64,000 nt of DNA. Source: Prorocentrum cordatum. Lineage: Eukaryota > Sar > Dinophyceae > Prorocentrales > Prorocentraceae. The notes under the pieces were generated by a model, which searched no databases, was not told where the DNA came from, and was given only the letters and a program-made list of their open reading frames with translations. The DNA lies in NCBI GenBank assembly GCA_963575745.1, contig CAUYUJ010015717.1:119687-183686 (forward strand). Reading direction: 5' to 3'. Shown in pieces: positions 1 through 10,264 of this stretch; positions within the stretch are counted from its first letter, which is position 1; the number at the start of each line of letters is the position of its first letter. Both the position numbers and the translations under genes were made by a program.

Positions 1-68
1 CCTCATCCCCTCTATCTTCACCCTTCCTTCCCCTCATCTCCACCCCTCCCCCCTCCCCCTCTCTCTTC

Positions 69-630
69 AAAATGAATGATGAGGCCATGGGCTGCTGGAC
101 GAGCGGAAGAACCGCTAGACGAGCGGAAGAGCCGCTATACGAGATAGGGGAGGGAATTCCCTCCCCTATCTCATCCCCTCTCTCTCCCCCCTCCCTCCTC
201 CATCTCCCCCCTCTCATCCCCCTTCTCTATTCCCCCCTCCCCCCCTCCGCCACCTCGCCCTCCCTCGCCCGCCCCCTCCCCCCCCCCCCCCAAGCAGCCC
301 GCTAGGTGGCCGTGGTGGCCTCCCTTATTCCCCTCATCATATTAGGCTTCTGTTAGGCCCACGTTGCCTCCTTTTTTTCTCCTTATCCTCATCCGTCCTG
401 GTGCCTGAACTTTGATGTGCTGCGCTATGCCTTGGTACGCTGAGCAACGCTTTGTCCTGTTATACAGGACGCGCTGTTCGGGCCATATCATGGGCGATGC
501 TATGCTATGCTGGACTATGCTCCGCTAACCGAGCCGTGCGTCCGCGCGGTGCTGGGCAGTAAAATGAATGATGAGGTCATGGACTGCTGGGCGAGCGGAA
601 GAGCCGCTAGACGAGCGGAAGACCCGCTGG
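69..630. repeat. Separated direct repeat (69-138 and 561-630)
   Basis: About 70 bp starting AAAATGAATGATGAGG is repeated roughly 490 bp apart with a few substitutions. Each copy contains short internal iterations of a GACGAGCGGAAG motif. The sequence between is C-rich low complexity (150-300) and then unique sequence containing several GCTATGC words. I see no coding signal in 1-690. Confidence 0.7.
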
Positions 631-768
631 ACACCGCGTGCCACAAGTGAATAGGAATTTGACGCTGCCTAATTAATTGGTTTCTGACACATGTGTGGCT
701 CTATTGCGTGATTGGGGATATCGTGATCGTCGTGCCCTTATGTGAGATTGTAGCATTTCAATGTTCTG

Positions 769-826
769 TTTTTCCCAACCATCCTGTGGTGTTGGGTCCC
801 CGTTTTGAAGAGACGGTGCCCCGCGT
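769..826 (+). repeat. Conserved leader of a 90-bp minisatellite element, copy 1
   Basis: About 58 bp beginning TTTTTCCCAACCATCC and ending GGTGCCCCGCG is almost identical to 39,404-39,463. In both places it is followed by a pyrimidine-rich tract and then by an array of 90-bp units. The leader holds a short hairpin (CCCAAC...GTTGGG). Confidence 0.85.
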
Positions 827-899
827 CTCCTCCTCTCCTCCTCCTCCCCCTCCTCCTCCCTCCTCCCCCTCTTCCCTGCGTTTCACCCACCCAGTGCAG

Positions 900-2215
900 C
901 GTTTCGTAGTAGGAGCTCCACCGAAGGCCCCAGGACCCGCGCCCGCATGCGTCACCCACACCCAATTCGGCACACCCCTCACACGCTTCGTGGCCCCATA
1001 GTGAGCTCCACCGAAGGCCCCAGTGCCCGCGCCCGCATGCGCCACCCACACCCATTTCGGCACACCCCTCACACGCTTCGTGGCTCTAGGGAGCTCCACC
1101 GAAGGCCCCAGCGCCCGCGCCCGCATGCGTCACCCACACACATTTCGGCACACCCCTCACACGCTTCGTGGCTCCATAGGGAGCTCCACCGAAGGCCCCA
1201 GTGCCCGCGCCCGCATGCGTCACCCACACCCATTTCGGCACACCCCTCACACGTTTCGTGGCTCCATAGGGAGCTCCGCCGAATGCCCCAGTGCCCGCGC
1301 CCGCATGCGTCACCCACACCCATTTCGGCACACCCCTCACACGTTTCGTGGCTCCATAGGGAGCTCCACCGAAGGCCCCAGTGCCCGCGCCCGCATGCGT
1401 CACCCACACCCATTTCGGCACACCCCTCACACGTTTCGTGGCTCCATAGGGAGCTCCACCGAAGGCCCCAGTGCCCGCGCCCGCATGCGTCACCCACACC
1501 CATTTCGGCACACCCCTCACACGTTTCGTGGCTCCATAGGGAGCTCCACCGAAGGCCCCAGTGCCCGCGCCCGCATGCGTCACCCACACCCATTTCGGCA
1601 CACCCCTCACACGTTTCGTGGCTCCATAGGGAGCTCCACCGAAGGCCCCAGTGCCCGCGCCCGCATGCGTCACCCACACCCATTTCGGCACACCCCTCAC
1701 ACGTTTCGCCGCTCATAGGCTCCGCCGAAGGCCCCAGTGCTGCGGCAGCTCCACGTTTCGATAGGCCCCACCGTGCCCGCGCCCGCATGCGTCCCGCACA
1801 CCCATTCGGCACACCCCTCACACGTTTCGTGGCCCCATAGGGAGCTCCACCGAAGGCCCCAGTGCCCGCGCCCGCATGCGTCACCCACACCCATTTCGGC
1901 ACACCCCTCACACGTTTCGTGGCCCCATAGGGAGCTCCACCGAAGGCCCCAGTGCCCGCGCCGCATGCGTCAGCACACCCATTTCGGCACACCCCTCACA
2001 CGTTTCGTGGCCCCATAGGGAGCTCCACCGAAGGTCCCAGTGGGTGTGCCCGCATGCGTCCCGCACACCCATTTCGGCACACCCCTCACACGTTTCTTGG
2101 CCCCATAGAGAGCCCCACCGAAGGCCCCAGTGGGTGTGCCCGCATGCGTCCCGCACGCCCATTTCGGCACACCCCTCGTACGTTTTCGTGGCCCCGTAGG
2201 GGGCTCCACCGAGAA
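900..2215 (+). repeat. 90-bp tandem minisatellite, about 15 units
   Basis: Units of exactly 90 bp run through this interval; for example CATTTCGGCA recurs at 1,321, 1,411, 1,501 and so on. The central units (1,180-1,700) are nearly identical, the edge units diverge, and two are rearranged near 1,710-1,790. Because 90 is a multiple of three and the unit lacks stops in several frames, long repetitive reading frames (up to about 300 codons) open on both strands. I treat these as by-products. The array is followed by AT-rich sequence with a segment at 2,244-2,275 that resembles the sequence after the second array. Confidence 0.95.
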
Positions 2216-2435
2216 GATATCAACAATTGCAGTATTCACAATTGCATATGGTTGGGTCCTTCGCCAGGATAATTTTACCCGTTCCATTATCGAGTTTTTG
2301 GTTTGTGGCCAAGGTACGAGAAACAGAGGGGGAACTTACCAAACTTATCTGAGATATATATTCACTTGGAATTGATATAAACCTACTTAAAAAGCTGGCC
2401 TCATAAGTTCCGCAAGTGCCCCTCAACTCTACGTT
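2216..2435. other. AT-richer unique stretch between the array and element B
   Basis: About 220 bp of noticeably lower G+C. It contains GCATATGGTTGG...CCAGGATAATTTT (2,244-2,275), similar to 40,553-40,585. No gene was recognised. It is probably where element B is truncated at its 5' side. Confidence 0.5.
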
Positions 2436-4226
2436 ATGCACTATACCTGTCTCTTCTTCATGCAATTGAATCAGTACCTGGCACAGCTGCGGGGCCTCCC
2501 GGCAGATGACGGGCTAGAGGTCCCCAAGTTCGTTGACGTGCAGTTGCGCGCTGGGCGGTCGACGGGCGCTTGGTCCTCGACCGAGCTAGGCCAGCTCGCT
2601 TTCCGCAAGGTTGGCCAGACTCGGCGTCGCCAGGGCTGCAGCGCTGTGGGCGGCCGGCACCGACAAGAGGTCGAGCTCCTGAACGTGGCCCCGAAGCTGC
2701 CGGTGGCGCTGACGCGCGACGAGGGCTGGCGGCGAGCGGTGGCCGGTCGGTGGCGTCACCCTGAGGAGCACATCAATATCAAGGAGGCGAGGGCGCGTGT
2801 CATGGGGCTGCGCAGGAGCTGTCGGGGCCCTCGGCGCCACGGCCATCGGGTTCTCTCGCTGTGCGACAACACGGTGACGTGCTGCTGCCTCGACAAGGGG
2901 CGGTCGACCTCCAGGGCGCTGAACACGCAGTGCCACCGGGCCGCCGGCTACGCGCTGGGTTGCGGGATACGGCGGCGGGTCCGCCACGTCCCGGCCGATC
3001 TATGCGCGGCCGACTACGGCTCGAGGCTGCGCGAACCACCCGAGCCTCAGTGGCTGTGCGCGGCGAAGGCCCGCCGTCGGGTGGTGGCGCCCTGGGAGCC
3101 TGCGCGCCCCTCTCCAGCTCCCTCGACCCCTCCGAGTACGACCTCAGAACACACAGAGCACGAGCACGAGATTTCCCACATCCCCTCCTCCGCGTCTTCC
3201 AGGCGATCTATTCCAGCCGGCCTCCGCGCGCTGCGAGCCGAGACAGATCTCGAGCGCAGCGTCGGGAGCCGCTCGGCGCCGACCGAGGCCGGACATGCCC
3301 ACGAGCCGGAGTCGGCAAAAGTCTTCTTGGAGCTCTTCTCGGGCACTGGGGGCCTCAGCCAGGCGCTTGTATCTGCAGGCCTACGTGTGGGCTTCTCGTT
3401 CGACATCCGCAAGGGCGCTCAGTCTGATCTATCTCGTCGGGCCACTCAGTTATTGGTTCTGAAATGGTTGAGATCTGGAAGAGTCTGGGGAATTCACTTG
3501 GGTGCACCTTGTAGCTCCTGGAGTATAGCCAGAAAGGGCGTGAAAGACCTCAAGCGCGCCCGTGCCACGGAACGGTTGGGAGTAGAGTTTGCGTTGTTCA
3601 CGAGCGAGGTGGTCCGTGCTTGTCAGAGGTGCAACGTCCTGTGGTCCATCGAGAATCCTGCGTCGTCGGGGTTGTGGAGCTTCCCCCCAGTCGGGGGTCT
3701 GGCTGGGCTGGCTGGGGCTCGCTGGGTGAAGTTCCCGATGTGCGCCTGCGGGGTCCCGCGCCAGAAGTGGGCGGCTCTGCTGACCAACTCGCCCGCGCTG
3801 GCATCGCTGGCGGCGGAGTGCACACGCGCCTCCCATCCTCACCTCTCGGAACGAGTCAAGATTGCAGATGATCGGGGAAGGGTCAGATGGGTTCGCCTGA
3901 CGGAGCTGGCGGGCGCATGCCCGTCGGCTCTCTGCTCGAGCTGGGCTGCGTGCCTGGCCAAGGCGGCCCCCGCCGCGGCTTTCGGTGCCTCTCCGCCGTC
4001 TGTGGAGGCATGGGCCGGCGAGCTGGAGGCCCTGGTACCGCGACGTCGTCGCGGCGCCGCTGAGGGCGATGCTCGGCCGGCTGACACAGCACCGGGCGGC
4101 GACGCGAGCTGTGCCCGAGCCGACCGCTACCTCGCGGAGCACGGTGTCCTCTTCGGGAACACCAGCGCGGTCGAGCGGGCGGCGCTCCGAGCTCGCGGAG
4201 ACGCTCTCGACCCGCCAGGCTGGTAG
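2436..4226 (+). CDS. Retroelement polyprotein fragment: RNase H plus C5-cytosine methyltransferase-like domain
   Basis: This is a 596-codon open frame. Residues about 103-200 resemble the RNase H that follows RT in DIRS-like elements: HINIKEAR (112-119), CDN (143-145), a KGRS motif (154-157) and a terminal AADYGSR (191-197). After a Ser/Pro/Thr-rich linker (about 215-290) comes a C5 methyltransferase-like domain with motif I FLELFSGTGG (297-306), a motif IV-like APCSSWS (357-363; Cys359 at the catalytic Cys position) and a motif VI-like ENP (406-408). A Cys-containing CACG and a QKW segment follow (436-445), as in the same family. No RT is seen upstream, so the frame looks 5'-truncated and the ATG at 2,436 is arbitrary. 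The domains are read from motifs; activity is not implied. An overlapping frame continues with a recombinase-like segment. Confidence 0.75.
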   Translation: MHYTCLFFMQLNQYLAQLRGLPADDGLEVPKFVDVQLRAGRSTGAWSSTELGQLAFRKVGQTRRRQGCSAVGGRHRQEVELLNVAPKLPVALTRDEGWRRAVAGRWRHPEEHINIKEARARVMGLRRSCRGPRRHGHRVLSLCDNTVTCCCLDKGRSTSRALNTQCHRAAGYALGCGIRRRVRHVPADLCAADYGSRLREPPEPQWLCAAKARRRVVAPWEPARPSPAPSTPPSTTSEHTEHEHEISHIPSSASSRRSIPAGLRALRAETDLERSVGSRSAPTEAGHAHEPESAKVFLELFSGTGGLSQALVSAGLRVGFSFDIRKGAQSDLSRRATQLLVLKWLRSGRVWGIHLGAPCSSWSIARKGVKDLKRARATERLGVEFALFTSEVVRACQRCNVLWSIENPASSGLWSFPPVGGLAGLAGARWVKFPMCACGVPRQKWAALLTNSPALASLAAECTRASHPHLSERVKIADDRGRVRWVRLTELAGACPSALCSSWAACLAKAAPAAAFGASPPSVEAWAGELEALVPRRRRGAAEGDARPADTAPGGDASCARADRYLAEHGVLFGNTSAVERAALRARGDALDPPGW

Positions 4227-4737
4227 CAGCCGGGCGCTGGCCCCCCGGCGACGGCGCGCGCCTGTCGCCGAGGTCGCCGCCCGGGCCCGCCACGCGGCCG
4301 CCACTGGCCGCTCGCGGACAGACTACCTCGAGCTGGAGAGCGTGTCGGAGGTCGCCCTCACACTGTACAGGAGAGGAGTTGATGAGCTTGGGACTTGGAA
4401 TCTGCTGAACGGGCGCCAAAACAACGACCTGGTCAATGTAGATGCCATTCTCATTAGCTGGGTGACGGACTGCTACCTTCGGCTTCCGGAGGCGCTGGCG
4501 CTCGGGCCCAAGGACGCGCTGGCCGGCTGCGCCGACGCCGGGGCGAAGTACGCTGTGGAGGTCATGCTCCGCCAGGCCCTGGGCGACCGCGGGCAGCCGA
4601 CCAACGCAAGCATCTTCGACGACGTCGTGGAGGTCAGCGCGGCCGATCGAGACGGGACGGGGACGCGGCCGCCACGCTGGCCCGACGCACTGAGCCCAGC
4701 TGCCGCTTTCTCCCCTTTTTTCCTTGTCTTTATATGA
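3985..4737 (+). pseudogene. Truncated tyrosine-recombinase-like ORF of element B
   Basis: This frame overlaps the 3' end of the RNase H/methyltransferase ORF in a different frame. Its useful part begins after about 4,250. Residues around SRTDYLELESVSEV and the following helix-rich stretch (to LGPKDALAG) resemble the N-terminal core-binding domain of the tyrosine recombinases of DIRS-like elements. The catalytic half, with its R, HxxR and Tyr boxes, is absent: the frame stops at 4,737 and is followed by the terminal repeats. Overlapping ORFs are usual in this element class. Domain assignment is moderate because only the weakly conserved N-terminus survives. Confidence 0.45.
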
Positions 4738-5077
4738 AAAGAGTTTCGGCCGCGCCTCGACACACCTCGGCCTCTCTTCCTTGGGCGGATCGCCCCACTG
4801 ACTGCGACACTCTGGTCCTTCCATCGATCGTTCGGACCCCCGTGCCATTCAGAAAGGAGGCTGTTAGGCGGCCGTTGCATCTGTGCCCAGATACGAGAAA
4901 TCTGCTGACCTGCTCAAGCAGATGTCTGAACCGAGGTCAGTAGCGGAGCGCGAAGCGTGGGCTTCTCCTTTACCTCAGGCCCCTTTTCGCACTCGCTCCG
5001 CCAATCGCGGAAGCCAGTCTTGCAAATTCGCACCCGCAGCCGCGGCTCCCAGACCCAAAAAAGATTTCGGGGGCACG
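4738..5077. other. 3' non-coding part of element B
   Basis: A GC-rich stretch between the recombinase-like frame and the first terminal direct repeat. I see no ORF or RNA gene. A CAGATACGAG/CAAGCAGATG segment (4,890-4,925) can form a small hairpin. Confidence 0.4.
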
Positions 5078-5290
5078 GGTGAGTGATCTCGCACCGTGGG
5101 CGCTCGAGGCGCCTCTTGAGTTTCAGAGTTTGCGAGGCGAGCGGATCGATCCAGCTGCATCCTTGACCTTTTCAGAGTCGGCGTCGCAGAGAGTCACTGT
5201 CGGCCGCGTGTCGGCCGCTCTTCTTGCATGAGAAAAAGAGAAGTTTCAGGGCTCTGGTAAAGCAGCTTCAGAGGGCCCCAGAATTGTAAT
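5078..5290 (+). repeat. Terminal direct repeat of element B, first copy
   Basis: About 210 bp starting GGTGAGTGATCTCGCACC and ending CCCCAGAATTGTAAT is repeated at 5,421-5,630 with few differences (GTGTCGG/GTGGCGG, a 2-bp GA indel, AGCAGC/AGCGGC). The 130-bp spacer is bounded by TTGTAATATT on both sides. A repeat-spacer-repeat 3' end matches the B1-A2-B2 layout of split direct repeats in DIRS/Ngaro-like retrotransposons. Confidence 0.85.
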
Positions 5291-5355
5291 ATTTAAGATG
5301 TGTGTTCTTGGCCCTCGTTCCTAGCGTACCGTTCTTGTCTACAGCACAGATGCGA

Positions 5356-5376
5356 CCGTATCTGTTCTGGCTCAAG
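5356..5376 (+). other. Spliced-leader-like relic inside the element B terminal repeat spacer
   Basis: CCGTATCTG followed by TTCTGGCTCAAG matches 17 of the last 21 bases of the dinoflagellate SL without gaps, including the whole 3' block TGGCTCAAG. It lies between the two terminal direct repeats. A uniform-base estimate gives roughly a 1-2% chance of such a match somewhere in this window, so it is suggestive but not proven. Confidence 0.4.
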
Positions 5377-5420
5377 CTTCCCTTGCCTGCGTCCCCTCCA
5401 CCTCCCTTGTAATATTCTCT

Positions 5421-5630
5421 GGTGAGTGATCTCGCACCGTGGGCGCTCGAGGCGCCTCTTGAGTTTCAGAGTTTGCGAGGCGAGCGGATCGATCCAGCTG
5501 CATCCTTGACCTTTTCAGAGTCGGCGTCGCAGAGAGAGTCACTGTCGGCCGCGTGGCGGCCGCTCTTCTTGCATGAGAAAAAGAGAAGGTTCAGGGCTCT
5601 GGTAAAGCGGCTTCAGAGGGCCCCAGAATA
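5421..5630 (+). repeat. Terminal direct repeat of element B, second copy
   Basis: Second copy of the 210-bp repeat at 5,078-5,290. It ends in an (AT)n run at 5,628-5,648, where the next dispersed repeat begins. Confidence 0.85.
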
Positions 5631-5654
5631 TATATATATATATATATAAATAAT

Positions 5655-6335
5655 AAAAAAAACATCAATAACAGCAGTAATAATTCATAACAGCAGCAAC
5701 AATGACAACCATCATTTTAAGACTGTTCGCTCTTACCAGCTCGCATACCATTCATTCATTCTTTATATCCCAAGCCCTCTGTAATTACCCGCCCTCTTCG
5801 TCTTCGATCGCACCCCCTCAGGGATATGTCCTTCTTACTTGCCATGCGCATGCGGCGCAGCCCCTAGCACAAGGGACGAGAGGACGGATGGAGGGGGGGG
5901 GGAGAAGGATGGAGCACGAAAGGGGGTAGCACGAGGGGTGTCAGGAGCAGAAAACACGCGGCAGAACCAGACGGGTAGAACGGGCGGGTAGACCCCAACA
6001 GGCGGGTCGGGAAGGCGGGCCCAAGCGGCCAGGTCGAGCAGGCGGGTCGCTGAAGCGCGGGCATGAATCGCGACATAGAATCGAACGACAGCGCGATTCC
6101 CAAAGAAATCGCAAGAGAGGCCAGAGCGACAGCCTGATTCCTAAGGCTTGGACGCGCGACGCCTGAATACATTGCGAGGAAATCCCGCGCGATAGTGCCG
6201 TTCCTACTTCAATTATTCAGGGGCGCAGTTTGACGCTCAAGACCTTCCTTGCTTAAAAACAGGGTGCGAGCTCCGAATGGGGGCACTTCGATTGAAAAAT
6301 GCAATGTGCACCGAGCGGGGGGATTATGATTCCCT
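5655..6335 (+). repeat. Trinucleotide-flanked modular repeat, copy 1
   Basis: This is a member of a dispersed family also at 8.69, 9.44, 11.44, 13.26 and 33.3 kb. The order is: an AAC/CAG-rich run; a head module with GTTCGCTCTTA; a conserved CGCCCTCTTCGTCTTCGATC (5,788-5,810); AGACGGGTAGAACGGG-type GC units; iterations of a unit like GAGCGCGATTCCNAA; and a tail module with AACAGGGTGCGAGC and GGCACTTCGATTGA (to about 6,320). Short open frames in it are not conserved between copies. Confidence 0.8.
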
Positions 6336-6449
6336 ACCTGGGCTCTGCCTAGAAGGGTTCTTACTCTCTTTGCTTAAGGGGCCGGGCAGTGCTACACGCC
6401 CCGGGCGGTTCCACCAGTCCCCGCCCCGCGGTTCCCCCAGTCCCCTGGG

Positions 6450-8640
6450 AGCTTTAGCCTTAGCTTTAGCTTTAGCTTAGCTTTAGCTTTAGCTTAGCTT
6501 TAGCTTAGCTTTAGCTTAGCTTGAGCTTAGCTTTAGCTTAGTGTTAGCTTGGCTTTAGCTTAGCTTTAGCTTAGCTTCAGCTTAGCTTCAGCTTAGCTTC
6601 AGCTTAGCTTTAGCTTAGCTTTAACTTAGCTTTAGCTAGGCTTTAGCTTAGCTTCAGCTTAGTGTTAGCTTAGCTTTAGCTTAGTGTTAGCTTAGCTTTA
6701 GCTTAGCTTCAGCTTAGCTTTAGGTTAGCTTTAGGTTAGCTTTAGCTTAGGTTTAGCTTAGGTTTAGCTTAGGTGTAGGTTAGCTTTAGCTTTAGCTTTA
6801 GCTTAGCTTTAGCTTAGCTTTAGCTTAGCTTTAGCTTAGCCTTAGCTTAGCTTTAGCTTAGTTTCAGCTTAGCTCCAGCTTAGCTTTAGCTTAGCTTTAG
6901 CTTAGCTTTAGCTGAGCTTTAGCTTAGCTTTAGTTTAGCTTTAGCTTAGCTTTAGCTTAGGTTTAGCTTTAGCTTAGCTTCAGCTTAGCTTTAGGTTAGC
7001 TGTAGCTTAGCTTCAGCTTAGTGTTAGCTTAGCCTTAGCTTAGCTTTAACTTATCTTTAGCTTAGCTTCAGCTTAGCTTTAGCTTAGCTTTAGCTTAGTG
7101 TTAGCTTATCCTTAGTTTAGCTTCAGCTTCGTGTTAGCTTAGCTTTAGCTTAGCTTCAGCTTAGTGTTAGCTTAGTGTTAGCTTAGCTGTAGCTTAGCTT
7201 TAGCTTAGGTTTTGCTTAGCTTTAGCTTAGCCGGAGCTTAGCTGTAGCTTAGCTTTAGCTTAGCTTCAGCTGAGCTTTAGCTTAGCTTTAGCTTAGCTTT
7301 AGCTTAGCTTTAGCTTAGCTTCAGCTTAGCTTTAGCTTAGCTTTAGCTTAACCTTAGCTTTAGCTTAGCTTCAGCTTAGCTTTAACTTATCTTTAGCTTA
7401 GCTTCAGCTTAGCTTTAGCTTAGCTTTAGCTTAGCCTTAACTTAGCTTTAGCTTAGCTTCAGCTTAGCTTCAGCTTAGCTTTAGCTTAGCTTTAGCTTAG
7501 CTTTAGCTGAGCTTTAGCTTAGCTTTAGCTTTAGCTTAGCTTTAGCTTAGCTTTAGCTTAGGTTTAGCTTTAGCTTAGCTTCAGCTTAGCTTGGTTAGCT
7601 TTAGCTTAGCTTCAGCTTAGCTTTAGCTTAGCTTCAGCTTAGTGTTAGCTTAGCCTTAGCTTAGCTTTAGCTTAGCTTCAGCTTCGTGTTAGCTTAGCTT
7701 TAGCTTAGTGTTAGCTTAGCTTTAGCTTAGCTTTAGCTTAGCTTCAGCTTAGCTTTAGCTTAGCCGGAGCTTAGCTTTAGCTTAGCTTTAGCTTAGCTTC
7801 AGCTGAGCTTTAGCTTAGCTTTAGCTTAGCTTTAGCTTAGCTTTAGCTTAGCTTTAGCTTAGCTTCAGCTTAGCTTTAGCTTAGCCGGAGCTTAGCTGTA
7901 GCTTAGCTTTAGCTTAGCTTCGGCTTAGTGTTAGCTTAGCTTTAGCTTAGTGTTAGCTTAGCTTTAGCTTAGCTTTAGCTTAGCTTTAGCTTAGCCTTTT
8001 CTGTAGCTTAGCTTTAGCTTAGCTTTAACTTATCTTTAGCTTAGCTTCAGCTTAGCTTTAGCTTAGCTTTAGCTTAGTGTTAGCTTATCCTTAGTTTAGC
8101 TTTAGCTTAGTGTTAGCTTAGCTTTAGCTTAGCTTCAGGTTAGTGTTAGCTTAGTGTTAGCTTAGCTTTAGCCTTAGCTTAGCTTTAGCTTAGCTTTAGC
8201 TCAGCTTTAGCTTAGCTTCAGCTTAGTGTCAGCTTAGCTTTAGCTTAGTGTTGGCTTAGCTTTAGCTTCTTAGCTTTAGCCTAGCATTAGCTTAGCATTA
8301 GCTTAGCTTCAGCTTAGTTTTAGCTTAGCTTTATCTTAGCTTTAGCTTAGCTTCATCTTAGCTTCAGCCTCGCTTCAGCTTAGCTTTAGCTTAGCTTTAG
8401 CTTAGCTTTAGCTTAGCTTTAGCTTAGCTTTAACTTAGCTTTAGCTTAGCTTTAGGTTTAGCTTTAGCTTAGCTCTGGCTTAGCTTTAGCTTAACTTCAG
8501 CTTAGCTTTAGCTCAGCTTTAGCTTAGTGTTAGCTTAGCCTTAGCTTAGCTTTAGCTTAGTTTTAGCTTAGCTTCAGCTTAGCTTTAGCTTAGCGTTAGC
8601 TTAGCTTTAGCTTAGCTCTGGCTTAGCTTTAGCTTAGCTG
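6450..8640 (+). repeat. 11-bp AGCT-rich satellite array, about 2.2 kb
   Basis: About 200 copies of an 11-bp unit AGCTTTAGCTT, with recurrent variants AGCTTCAGCTT, AGTGTTAGCTT and AGCCGGAGCTT. The 11-bp period places an AGCT palindrome about every 5-6 bp. The strand is T-rich over A in the variable position. Some higher-order similarity is visible, with phrases of several units recurring (for example around 7,000-7,140 and 7,640-7,700). No ORF. Confidence 0.97.
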
Positions 8641-8689
8641 TACTGTTACTACTAATGCTGCTTTGCTAGGGGCTCCAACTCCTAGGTAG

Positions 8690-9445
8690 GGTCGCACTGG
8701 GATAATTATTCTTGTTCGTCAGAAAAAAAGAGTTCAACAACAACAACAGCTACAACAGCAGCAACAACAACAATCATTTCAACAGTGTTCGCTTCTATCT
8801 GTTCGCTTGCCATTCAATACGGCTGTCCCGAACCCTCGATGCCCGCCCCTTTCGTCTTCGATCGTGCCCCCCTTCGGGTCTATCCTCCTTACCAGTCACG
8901 CGAATTTGCCGCAGCCCCTCAAACTGGGGAGGAGAGGACGCATGGACGGGAGAGGGAGAAGGAGGGCGCACGAGGGAAATTAGCAGGAGGGAAGCCAGGA
9001 ACAGAAAATGCGTAGCAGAACCAGACTGGCAGACTTGGCGGGCAGACCCTAGCAGGTGCGTCGGGACGGCGGGCCCAAGCGGCAAGGTCGAGCAGGCGGG
9101 TTGCCGAACCGTGAGTCCTGCGCGAATCGAAGGGACATCGAGAGCGATAGCGCGATTCCCAAGTAAATCGTGCAAAGTGCTGCAGCGAGAGCGTCGTGGC
9201 GAAGGCGCGGCGTTTAAATAAATCGCGAGGAAGTCCTACGCGCGAGCGCGACTCCGGCAGAAATTGTGGGGAAATCCCGTGCGAGAGCGCGATTTCTCAA
9301 TGAATTGTGAGGAAGTCACAGGCGGGAACCGCTGTTGTTGCACATCGGGGGCCAGGGGCCCAGTTTGGTGACACCCAGCTTTCCCTTGTGAGACACGGGT
9401 TCCGCGCCCCAGGAGGAGCATTGTGATTGAAACATGCAAGTGTTA
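8690..9445 (+). repeat. Trinucleotide-flanked modular repeat, copy 2
   Basis: It begins after a tail-like GATAATTATTCTT...GAGTTCAACAAC junction and a (CAA/CAG)n run. The same head module (TTCGCTTCTATCTGTTCG), the same TTCGTCTTCGATCG core (8,848-8,870), the GGCGGGCAGACCCTAGCAGG GC block, the CGAGAGCGCGATTCC iterations and the TGTTGTTGCACATCGGGGG tail module appear in the same order as in the other copies. No gene inside. Confidence 0.85.
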
Positions 9446-9689
9446 TGCGCAGGGGTATCAACAACAGTTATTCGTTTGTAATGAGAATTTAACAACAGCG
9501 GCAACAACACCAGCAATAACAACAACAATAACTTTAAGCCTGTTCGCACTTATTTGCTCAAGTGTGCAATCACGCGTATTTCCCAAACCCTCGATACCCG
9601 CCCTCTTCGTCTTCGATCGAGCCCCTTTTGGGGGGTACACCTTTCTTCCCTGCAGGCCGGGCCCCGGCAAGCGGCGGGGCGGCCGCGGT

Positions 9690-10052
9690 CAGGGAAACGG
9701 AGACGGGGTAACAGCAGACGGGGTAACAGGAAATGGCCGGTCCGAGGCAACAAACGCGCCTTTTGTTGCATTGCAGTTTTTCGGCCTTCGCGTTCGATGA
9801 GGCACCTGACACATGTTGTCTGCGTTGAAAAGAGTTGCGGCTGCTGCACTGCAACTTTTTGTTTGGGGCCTCTGTTACCCGGTCAGTGGGGTTTGTTTGC
9901 AGCTTCCCGCAACTAGTTGCATAAAACATGCAGTGCAGTTGTTTCTCGTTTCGGAAAAATTGCCTTGCAGCTTTTTGTTCTGGCTGTTTGAATTTCTCCG
10001 TCCGGGTGGGCCTGTTACGCTGTTTCGGCGTTACCCTGTCTAGTTTTCCCTG
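9690..10052. mobile_element. Small non-autonomous DNA transposon (MITE) with about 41-bp terminal inverted repeats
   Basis: The left end CAGGGAAACGGAGACGGGG (9,690 on) and the reverse complement of the right end, CAGGGAAAACTAGACAGGG, match over about 41 bp, including two internal GGTAAC/GTAACAGG blocks. The interior has no long ORF but repeats TTGCAGTTTTT-type words. The related copy at 11.7 kb lacks this insertion: its sequence runs straight from GGGGCGGCCGCAG to CCGTCGGC. Flanks GCCGCGGT and GGCGCGGG could be an eroded 8-bp target duplication. CAGGG termini and an 8-bp duplication would fit the hAT superfamily, but that is inference. Confidence 0.75.
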
Positions 10053-10190
10053 GCGCGGGCCGTCGGCCTGGCCAGCGGCAGCGCTGATCGGCGGGGAGGC
10101 CGCGGACCGTCGACCCGACCCCAGGAGGGACGGACAGGGGACCGACCACGACGACGACGAAGACGACGACGACGACGTCGACGACGACGG

Positions 10191-10223
<33 letters not shown>

Positions 10224-10264
10224 GCGAAAGCGAGAGCGAGAGAGAACGACAGCAGGGCAATAAG

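Noticed and set aside
947-2018. Several 200-300 codon repeat proteins in the 90-bp array
   Set aside because: Open frames occur in both directions at once because of the 90-bp period; no start context, SL or flanking exon.
6450-8640. CRISPR-like regular array
   Set aside because: The unit is only 11 bp with no unique spacers; it is a satellite in a eukaryotic genome.
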